Origin: Spyradomonas excrementavium
GTDB lineage: Bacteria > Cyanobacteriota > Vampirovibrionia > Gastranaerophilales > Gastranaerophilaceae
Assembly: GCA_018714005.1 (NCBI GenBank)
Contig: DVOA01000017.1
Span: forward strand, 1-7,407
DNA: 7,407 bases
Reading direction: 5' to 3'
A program made the translations under genes and the position numbers. Under the pieces are notes generated by a model. The model did no database searches. It saw only the letters and a program-made list of their open reading frames with translations, and was not told where the DNA came from. This document shows, in pieces, positions 1 to 5,935 of this stretch. Position 1 is the first letter of the stretch, and the number at the start of each line of letters is the position of its first letter.

Positions 1-42
1 ATCTTGATGTTTTATATGATTAGGGTATAACTCGGTTCAGGT
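1..42 (+). promoter_or_regulatory. Candidate promoter region for the triplicated membrane protein gene
   Basis: This is the only leader sequence visible before the plus-strand gene. TTGATG at 4-9 and TATAAC at 26-31 resemble -35 and -10 boxes with a 16-base spacer. That pairing would start the transcript only a few bases before the ATG at 43, giving an almost leaderless mRNA. A second -10-like element, TATGAT at 15-20, would give a leader of roughly 16 bases, but its -35 would fall outside the window. No good Shine-Dalgarno sequence precedes the ATG; the CAGG at 38-41 is too close. AT-rich DNA produces such boxes by chance, so this is a candidate only. Confidence 0.3.
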
Positions 43-1827
43 ATGGAAGCAGTAAAAAATTTAACACATATCAAAAACAACTGGTCAATTTACCACAAAT
101 GGGAAACTGACCAGCTAAAAGGCGATGCAAAAAAAGAACAGCTGCTTCAAAAAAATCCTCCCACGCAGGATGAGCTCAAAAATGCAAAAAAATACGGACA
201 AACGCTCATAAACGCCGTAAATATAATGGATCAGCTGAGCATTAACAAATCCGAAAACGCAATGGTCGCAATAAACAGCGGTTTCGGGATTTTTGCATGG
301 CTTGCAGCCGGCGCCGGAACAGGGCTCGGCTACCTCGCGTCCAGGCTTTTTAAAGGAAAATCCCCAAAAATCGCCGCCTACATAGGATATTGTTCTTCTG
401 CAATCCTCGGAGCAGGCGTTTTGGAGTTCATCAGCGCCCATTATGAAAAAATGGCGACGCGCGTAGCCAGATTCCAAACAAGAAACGAAGACCTCAAAGA
501 CCCGAGAAATTTCGTAATTTACACGGACGAACAAATTGAAAAGGCAAAAGAAATCGCCCGAAACATGGACACACCCGAGGACATTACAGAAGATAATACC
601 TTTAAAGAAAGCTTCAACCCGGCTAAAACCTACAAAAAATCCCTGCAAACCATAAATGAGCTCAAAAACAGCTACGAAGAATACAAAATCTGGCACAAAG
701 AATATACAAAATCAGAAGCGAAAAAGCACGAAACTTTTGAAAATACCGATTATACCCCCGAAGAACTGACAGAAGCCCAGAAAGCCAAGGATAAAATCCT
801 TTCTGCAATCAAAAAACTGGAAATTTCAGCGAATAATTACGAAATCAATGCTGATTTGGCCATACATCTGGTGGCGCTTGCCTCGAGCTGCGTCGGATTG
901 ATAGGCGGATTTCTCCTCAGCCGCTCGCTCGGGCGGCTGGCCGACAAAAAAGCCCTCACAGGAGCATTGAAAAAAGGGAATTTCATAGATTATCTTTCAA
1001 AAGCAGCAATCCCCGCCGGCATTATCGGCTCAATCCTCGCAGCGGGCCCGCTTGTGCGCCTTTCAAAAGAATCCTCAAGGCTCGGACGCCACAGAGCAAA
1101 AGAAGAATTGCTCAATGACGAACGAAATTTCATCGCTCATAGCGACGAAGAAAAGAAAAAACTCCAGTTCAGCGGAAAAATTGAGTCAAAACCTGAAAAA
1201 ATGCATAAACAGGTTTTAAAAGATTTTAAAGATATTTTCAATTTGAAACAGGAATTCAAAGAATATCAGGAATTCAAGAAAAACAGGCTGGAAGAAGAAT
1301 TAAAACTCCAAAAAGCCCTGAAAGAAGTTGAAATTTCCCCGCAGCAGCTTGAAGACGCAAAAATATTCCAGAAACAGGTATTTACGGCATTTGAAAAAAT
1401 CGATGATAAGGCGGAAAGCTTTGTTGATGATACAAACGCGGCTCTGAACAGCACAAAACAGATTGTCGCAGGGGTTGTTTGCACCGCTGCAAATATCGTC
1501 ACACTCTGCCTTTTCGGTAAAAAACTTGCAAAATATACCCCGAATAAAGAAATTCCTGGATTTTTCGAGGGGCTGAAACTCTCTAAAAACCTCACAATGA
1601 AAGAATTAACGGGCATATTTATTGCTCCGTTCGTTGCGACAAGGCTTTTCCTCCTCGCAATGGACGCAATAAGCACGGAAATAAAGAAAAAAGCTTGCAA
1701 AATCGGTATCATGAGCGCAATGAAAGACTTAGACGACCCGAGGAATTTTGTTGTAAAAAGCGCCCAAAAATCCCCATTACCCGAAGAAAAACCGGCATTT
1801 TCGGGATTTCAGTCCTTTTTGCGGTAA
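43..1827 (+). CDS. Multi-pass membrane protein with three internal repeats, function unknown
   Basis: This 594-residue protein is not a family I recognise. It consists of three diverged copies of one unit at about residues 7-165, 202-373 and 391-575. Each copy begins with a charged, Lys/Glu-rich helical stretch containing a [ST]-P-x-x-L-x-x-A segment (near residues 41, 238 and 432). Two hydrophobic helices follow (about 74-102 and 110-131; 270-295 and 318-338; 472-491 and 521-541). Each copy closes with DPRNFV (153-158), DERNFI (359-364) or DPRNFV (565-570). Six membrane helices are therefore predicted. The loops between paired helices are basic, which suggests they lie in the cytoplasm. There is no signal peptide apart from the helices. 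FSG motifs follow repeats 2 and 3 (residues 376-378 and 586-588). The ATG at 43 is the first start after an in-frame stop at 28-30, although its ribosome binding site is poor. It probably acts in a membrane; its role is unknown. Its 3' end overlaps the convergent gene by 19 nt. Confidence 0.85.
   Translation: MEAVKNLTHIKNNWSIYHKWETDQLKGDAKKEQLLQKNPPTQDELKNAKKYGQTLINAVNIMDQLSINKSENAMVAINSGFGIFAWLAAGAGTGLGYLASRLFKGKSPKIAAYIGYCSSAILGAGVLEFISAHYEKMATRVARFQTRNEDLKDPRNFVIYTDEQIEKAKEIARNMDTPEDITEDNTFKESFNPAKTYKKSLQTINELKNSYEEYKIWHKEYTKSEAKKHETFENTDYTPEELTEAQKAKDKILSAIKKLEISANNYEINADLAIHLVALASSCVGLIGGFLLSRSLGRLADKKALTGALKKGNFIDYLSKAAIPAGIIGSILAAGPLVRLSKESSRLGRHRAKEELLNDERNFIAHSDEEKKKLQFSGKIESKPEKMHKQVLKDFKDIFNLKQEFKEYQEFKKNRLEEELKLQKALKEVEISPQQLEDAKIFQKQVFTAFEKIDDKAESFVDDTNAALNSTKQIVAGVVCTAANIVTLCLFGKKLAKYTPNKEIPGFFEGLKLSKNLTMKELTGIFIAPFVATRLFLLAMDAISTEIKKKACKIGIMSAMKDLDDPRNFVVKSAQKSPLPEEKPAFSGFQSFLR
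61..1767 (+). repeat. Three tandem protein-level repeats of a two-helix membrane unit
   Basis: The three units lie at about 61-537, 646-1161 and 1213-1767. They are recognisable at the protein level by the same order of parts: charged helix, [ST]-P-x-x-L-x-x-A segment, two membrane helices, D-[PE]-R-N-F-[VI]. The DNA copies have diverged beyond obvious nucleotide identity, so the triplication is old and is not an assembly duplication. Unit boundaries are approximate. Confidence 0.7.
1780..1820. terminator. Weak candidate bidirectional hairpin at the convergent gene ends
   Basis: CCCGAA at 1780-1785 can pair with TTCGGG at 1800-1805 around a 14-base loop. On the plus strand a short T run (1816-1820) follows about ten bases later. 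On the minus strand a T run also follows about ten bases beyond the stem. The six-pair stem is short, the loop is large, the T runs are not adjacent, and the hairpin lies inside the plus-strand coding region and just past the stop of the minus-strand gene. It is the best terminator-like structure I find at this junction, but it is poor. Confidence 0.2.
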
Positions 1828-2648
1828 AATCCATCCATTTTGTAAGGAATCCGCTCAAGCAGCTTATACAAAATAGCATCTTCGGGCAGATACATAACAA
1901 CAGGGAGCTCAGGGTCAATTCTTAAGCCCTTTCGGGTTTGAATTTTGCTGTTTTCCAGACTCTGCATATCAATCGACAGGGGCTTAAACCCGAAATAAAG
2001 GTACAAATTCACCGGAGAATAGCTATCCTCGCCAAAGGCAATCGCTTTTTGGACAATATTTTTCTCTCCGTTTTCATGAAGTGCCCTCATAAGCGGCGCA
2101 GCAACGATTTTAAACGCATCTTTGTAATTCTTCTGATTGACAATAAAATTTTGAATACAAATTATATCACCACCGGCATTGATTTTTCGATAACCCAGCT
2201 CCCTGAGGCGATTTAGCTCCTCCGGTTTGTTCAGGGTTGTGTAAACAATCTGCGCAATGCCCGTTTCTTTGATGATTTCGGCCGCAGCAGGGCTGGTTCT
2301 GCTGATATTTCGCATAGTTTCATCGGAAATTGTGAAGCTTGAGCCGGCAATTTCCTGTCTGATTCGGGGATTTCGGGCATAAAACATGCTTAATTTTTTG
2401 AGTTTCTCCGGTTCGTTCTTCACAAGCCTTAAAGAACCGTCTTTTTCGTCATTCTGGTACAAAAGCAGGCATTTTTCATAAGATTTGGTTTTTATATTAA
2501 AAACCAGAGGTTCTGCGGCAACTTTCCCGACAAAAGGGATTTCATCGCCGGTTTTTAGCGCGCAATTACTAAAAGAATCCCCATTTTTTACGGATTCTGC
2601 GCCGAAAGAACGGTATATTTGTGCTGAAAATAACGGATGAATCTTCAT
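1809..2648 (-). CDS. GNAT-like (putative N-acetyltransferase) protein, last gene of the minus-strand operon
   Basis: From the ATG at 2648 the product is 279 residues. The C-terminal half (about 125-225) has features of the GNAT acyltransferase fold: a central stretch rich in beta-strand residues, an Ala-Pro-Leu-Met helix near 183-187, and a closing S-P-V-N-L-Y-L-Y-F-G-F element at 211-221. That element matches the usual GNAT ending, in which a Ser/Asn and a Tyr precede the 'GF' strand. If correct, it would transfer an acyl group from acyl-CoA to an unknown acceptor. I cannot see a clear Q/R-x-x-G-x-G/A acetyl-CoA loop, so activity is uncertain. Start choice: a GTG at 2684 directly follows the stop of the upstream gene and would add 12 residues. 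I prefer the ATG at 2648 because the protein then begins MKIHPLF and carries SFGA at 14-17, like the coiled-coil protein upstream. Neither start has a good ribosome binding site. The 3' end overlaps the plus-strand gene by 19 nt. Confidence 0.7.
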   Translation of the reverse strand: MKIHPLFSAQIYRSFGAESVKNGDSFSNCALKTGDEIPFVGKVAAEPLVFNIKTKSYEKCLLLYQNDEKDGSLRLVKNEPEKLKKLSMFYARNPRIRQEIAGSSFTISDETMRNISRTSPAAAEIIKETGIAQIVYTTLNKPEELNRLRELGYRKINAGGDIICIQNFIVNQKNYKDAFKIVAAPLMRALHENGEKNIVQKAIAFGEDSYSPVNLYLYFGFKPLSIDMQSLENSKIQTRKGLRIDPELPVVMYLPEDAILYKLLERIPYKMDGFYRKKD

Positions 2649-2684
2649 AATTGGTAAAAACGCGGACAGAAAATTTTTTGCCAC

Positions 2685-4550
2685 CTAAACAAACTCATAA
2701 ACTGCGCATTCGCCAATATAAATATTCTGCACAAAGGCTTTTCCATCGGAAAACTCAAGGATTTCATGGATTTCTTCATAACGGGAATTTGTGTAAACCA
2801 GCCGTGCAGTCCGATTTTTGGCTGCGGCAAATTTTATCGGAAAATTCGTAATTTCATTATCCATATTGGCAATACAAAGGATTTCGGGCTCATTTTTTGC
2901 TTCATATCCCCAGATTAGCACCCTGTCGGTGGGACGCTCCAGCAATTTCAGGCAATAAGAATCAATCACCGGGCTATATTTCAAATACAAATCCCTTATA
3001 TCGGAAACAGCCTCAAAAAGCTCTTCATTTTCGCCCCAGAGGAACGGATTTTGTTGATATTTTACAAATTCGTGCGAAAATTCCTCATATTTTGTAGGTT
3101 TAAGTGCCTTTGTTTCGTAGCCCATGCCCGTATATGACGGCAGATTGAAAAACATCGAGATGAAAAAGCGAAGCTCGTTCGCCTCTTCTGACTGAAAATA
3201 TTTTGCATGCTCGGGCAAATCTCCATCAGTAGAAAATGTGCACAGGCAGGGAGAAAACGGGAAATTTTCGCGAAACGGATTCACGAAATCATCAAGCAAA
3301 TTAACAAAATCTTCGTTTAAGAACATAAAATTCATATTTCCGAGCACGATATCTGCCTTTTTGTTAATCATGTCCTTTATTCCGTCGATATAATAAGTGT
3401 TGTAAAAAGCCTCGGCAAGAACAGCAAAATAGGGCTTTGTTTTTTGTATTTCGGATTTCAAAACCGCCCACATTTCTTCGCTTTCATCCGTATTTTTAAC
3501 GGGATTTGCATGAGAATGAGAAATCTGGTTGTGAGCCATATCCGCTCTTAGAAAATCAAAATTATATTCCTGCTGAAAACGGTTAATTTTCTCAATAAAA
3601 TAGCGCCAGACCTCACGTTCTTTACAATCCGCCAGAGGAAAGCCGTTTTCATCGATTTTGTACCATTTATAAGGAGTTATGCACCCGAAAACCTTTGCGG
3701 AACCTATTCTGTTTTTAACGTCAAAAACCGCCCAGCTTTTTTCGCCGTCAGATTCCATTTTTTTAAAAACAACCGGACGGCATGGTGCATGCTCTGTTAC
3801 CGGAAGCGGTTCAAAGCCTGATTTTCGGATTTCTTCCATCAGCCGGATACGTTTTTGCGTTCTATCGGAGTTTTTTGGAAAAAGGAAGTCCTCACGCGCT
3901 TTTTCTTCCAGCTCGAAGAAATTTTCCGGCGCATTTGCCGCTTTTATAATCACTTTTTCGACCTTTTTGCTTATAGTATTAAAATCCACTTCGGGCGGGA
4001 AAAGCTGGGTTGTTTTATCCGGATTAAGCTCTGCCCACTCAAAAAATGACGGGTTCAAAAGCGAAATTTGGGAAAAATTATCCACATGCGGCAGCGCGTC
4101 AAAACATACAACTTTCCCGAGCGCATGAAGAACATTAATAACAAGTTTCAACTGTTCCTCTGAGGTCGAAAATCCAAGCTTTTCGAGGTCTTTATCAAAA
4201 AATTCATCGTTCAAATTCCACGAATTCTGGACATAAAGGCTCCCCCTGTCGCCCGTTTCCCACAGAGGCATAATATGCACGCCTTTTTCGGGAAAAGTAA
4301 GCGCATATTTTACAATCCCCCAGAAAGTTTTTGCCAATCTCGGATTTATGCTGATAATTTTAAGCGTTTTGCACCAGTTTGTATTATTTTCGCAGGAAAC
4401 CGGCGATGGGAAAGGGTTTTCAACATTCATTGCTGTTTCGAGCACTTCTTTGCTCAGGAGATTTTCCAGCATTTCAAAAGATTGCCCGAAGTCCAGCTTC
4501 AAGCAATCTTTTGGCTTTATTTTATAATATTTAGCTTCTAATACTGCCAT
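2685..4550 (-). CDS. Atypical GH13 (alpha-amylase superfamily) enzyme, possibly GlgE-like
   Basis: This 621-residue protein has no signal peptide and so is probably cytoplasmic. It carries the four GH13 signature regions in order. Region I is D151-A-L-P-H155. Region II is F-L-R335-A-D337-M-A-H, with D337 the likely nucleophile. Region III is L-A-E380-A-F, with E380 the likely acid/base. Region IV is F-S-T-D442-G-D444-L-P-E, with D444 or D442 the transition-state stabiliser. After region IV comes a typical late-barrel stretch (about 460-478), then a beta-rich C-terminal domain (about 540-621). The usual histidines of regions I (D-x-x-x-N-H) and IV (N-H-D) are displaced or missing. LAEAF and the D-L-P-E after region IV recall GlgE maltosyltransferases, which also lack the region IV histidine. 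The segment between regions I and II is long (about 180 residues) and may hold an inserted helical domain (190-250). It likely acts on an alpha-glucan or related glucoside; hydrolase versus transferase cannot be decided. The start overlaps the upstream gene by 13 nt and has only a weak GAAGA before it, which suggests translational coupling. Confidence 0.8.
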   Translation of the reverse strand: MAVLEAKYYKIKPKDCLKLDFGQSFEMLENLLSKEVLETAMNVENPFPSPVSCENNTNWCKTLKIISINPRLAKTFWGIVKYALTFPEKGVHIMPLWETGDRGSLYVQNSWNLNDEFFDKDLEKLGFSTSEEQLKLVINVLHALGKVVCFDALPHVDNFSQISLLNPSFFEWAELNPDKTTQLFPPEVDFNTISKKVEKVIIKAANAPENFFELEEKAREDFLFPKNSDRTQKRIRLMEEIRKSGFEPLPVTEHAPCRPVVFKKMESDGEKSWAVFDVKNRIGSAKVFGCITPYKWYKIDENGFPLADCKEREVWRYFIEKINRFQQEYNFDFLRADMAHNQISHSHANPVKNTDESEEMWAVLKSEIQKTKPYFAVLAEAFYNTYYIDGIKDMINKKADIVLGNMNFMFLNEDFVNLLDDFVNPFRENFPFSPCLCTFSTDGDLPEHAKYFQSEEANELRFFISMFFNLPSYTGMGYETKALKPTKYEEFSHEFVKYQQNPFLWGENEELFEAVSDIRDLYLKYSPVIDSYCLKLLERPTDRVLIWGYEAKNEPEILCIANMDNEITNFPIKFAAAKNRTARLVYTNSRYEEIHEILEFSDGKAFVQNIYIGECAVYEFV

Positions 4551-5917
4551 TCTTCAATGTTGTTGCGGTAAAACTCTTCCATTTTCGGCCAGTATGACCA
4601 GATTTCGCTGCATTTTTTGTCAAATTCTCTTTGCAGAATCGGCTGTTGGGCAGTCGCTTTTTCTATATACTCACGGCAGGAGCGGATGTTATCTTCAGAC
4701 GCTTTTATTGACGCTTCCAATTTGATTAATCTGTCAGCAAGGCGCAAGATTTTATCATTGAATTTGTTGATATCATTATTCAGCTCTTCAATTTCTTTTT
4801 TTGTATTACTTATTTCACTATTATACCAACTGTACCGGTTCTCTAAAGACGCGAGCTTTTCTGCTTCCTTTTTGAGATTTTTCATCTGAAGATTTTTCCA
4901 TTCTTTAGCAATTTTGAGTTTTTCTCTGGTTTCTTCAGCTTTTTCTTTCATCTCAGCAAGATTTTTTTCTGTATTCTCGATATGTTTTTCGGTTTGGGAG
5001 ATATTTGACGCCGTGTAATTTAGGGTATTGCGCATTTTATCCCTGTCAAACATCATCAGCCCCACTTCATCAAAGATTTTATAAGCTTCTACAGCCTTTT
5101 TCTGCTGTGCTCTGGAATCTTCAATTCTGAGCTGGTAATATCCTATTTTTTGATTGAGATTTTCGTATTTTTTTGAGTTTAGCGAATAAAAATAATCTGA
5201 TTTTTCTCTATCTCTTTTGACTGCGTCAACTTTCCAGGGGAACATTTCTTCTTTTTCATCAAGCATTTGTTTGTAGCCCAATGATTCTTCATACTCGGGA
5301 ATAAATGATTTCAGCTCCTCTTTCAACTTATGCAGCTCTTTTCTATCAGCTTTTTCTCTTCTTATATAGTATTCTGCAATGGTTTTGAAGTCCTGTCCGT
5401 AATTTATTGCATTTTGCCCGACTTTCTCATAGTTTTCTTTCACTTTTTCGAGTCGGGGGTAGTGAGGACGATTGTCGTAAACGATATAATCATGGTCGCG
5501 TTTGGTTTGTTCATTTACAACCTCCTCAGGATCGGCAAAATATATTCTATCCGTGATATATCCGTTTTTTCGGCCCGTTTCTTCTATGCTGGAGTTAGCA
5601 AAGCTGCCCGGGCGTTTTCCTATTAACTCTTTAGTTGAATAGTAGGTCGTTAAATTTGCGGAATCCGCATCTTTAGGGTCGGAAACAATAGCGATAGCTC
5701 CGGCTGTACCAATTTTTCCGTGTACAATTGTTTCAGTATAACCTTTAAAAGAGACGCCTGAAAGGAATTTGCTTTTGATAGCAGCTGCTGCCTTTGTAGA
5801 ATGTACAGGCGCGGTGGCTTTGTTTTCTGAGGCACCGAAGCTTGTTAAATCCTGATTTGCTCTGGAATTTTCTCTTGTTTTCTTTTGGGTAAATGAATTA
5901 ATTTTGTTAATTTTCAT
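4538..5917 (-). CDS. Long coiled-coil protein with N-terminal SFGA/SFKG motifs, function unknown
   Basis: This 459-residue protein is not a family I recognise. It starts MKINKINSF, carries SFGA at 26-29 and SFKG at 56-59, then a small, probably folded segment (about 57-150) rich in Gly, Thr, Asp and Tyr. From about 155 to 435 it is dominated by Lys/Glu-rich heptad-like helices, with several Asn/Gln-rich segments, consistent with long coiled coils broken near residues 205-245 and 285-300. The last 20 residues are strikingly aromatic (W440, Y442, W443, F449, Y450, W457, Y459). There are no membrane helices and no clear signal peptide. The start is well supported by an AGGAGA ribosome binding site a few bases upstream. 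The gene follows the radical SAM gene by 18 bp and overlaps the GH13 gene by 13 nt, so it sits in the centre of the operon. It could be a scaffold or a surface or structural protein, or a substrate of the radical SAM enzyme; none of these is proven. Confidence 0.85.
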   Translation of the reverse strand: MKINKINSFTQKKTRENSRANQDLTSFGASENKATAPVHSTKAAAAIKSKFLSGVSFKGYTETIVHGKIGTAGAIAIVSDPKDADSANLTTYYSTKELIGKRPGSFANSSIEETGRKNGYITDRIYFADPEEVVNEQTKRDHDYIVYDNRPHYPRLEKVKENYEKVGQNAINYGQDFKTIAEYYIRREKADRKELHKLKEELKSFIPEYEESLGYKQMLDEKEEMFPWKVDAVKRDREKSDYFYSLNSKKYENLNQKIGYYQLRIEDSRAQQKKAVEAYKIFDEVGLMMFDRDKMRNTLNYTASNISQTEKHIENTEKNLAEMKEKAEETREKLKIAKEWKNLQMKNLKKEAEKLASLENRYSWYNSEISNTKKEIEELNNDINKFNDKILRLADRLIKLEASIKASEDNIRSCREYIEKATAQQPILQREFDKKCSEIWSYWPKMEEFYRNNIEEWQY

Positions 5918-5923
5918 TTTACA

Positions 5924-5929
5924 TCTCCT
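5924..5929 (-). promoter_or_regulatory. Shine-Dalgarno sequence for the coiled-coil protein gene
   Basis: Read on the minus strand this is AGGAGA, six bases before the ATG at 5917. It lies within the 18-bp gap after the radical SAM stop codon and fixes the start of the coiled-coil protein. It is one of the two strong ribosome binding sites in the operon. Confidence 0.85.
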
Positions 5930-5935
5930 AAATTA

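Noticed and set aside
115..696. 193-codon open frame on the minus strand
   Set aside because: It lies wholly inside the membrane protein gene on the opposite strand. Its Cys/Phe-rich composition is typical of the complement of Lys/Glu-rich coding sequence, and it shows no domain signal.
1266..1712. 148-codon minus-strand open frame that could look like a small membrane protein
   Set aside because: It is the complement of the third repeat of the membrane protein. The hydrophobic and Ser/Phe-rich stretches are by-products of Lys/Glu/Ala codons on the other strand.
1821..1854. GCGG...CCGC inverted repeat as a terminator
   Set aside because: Only four pairs form across a loop of more than 20 bases, with no adjacent T run.
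3679..4128. 149-codon open frame on the plus strand
   Set aside because: It is antisense to the GH13 gene and Ser/Phe-rich, as expected of a shadow frame, with no separate ribosome binding site or promoter seen.
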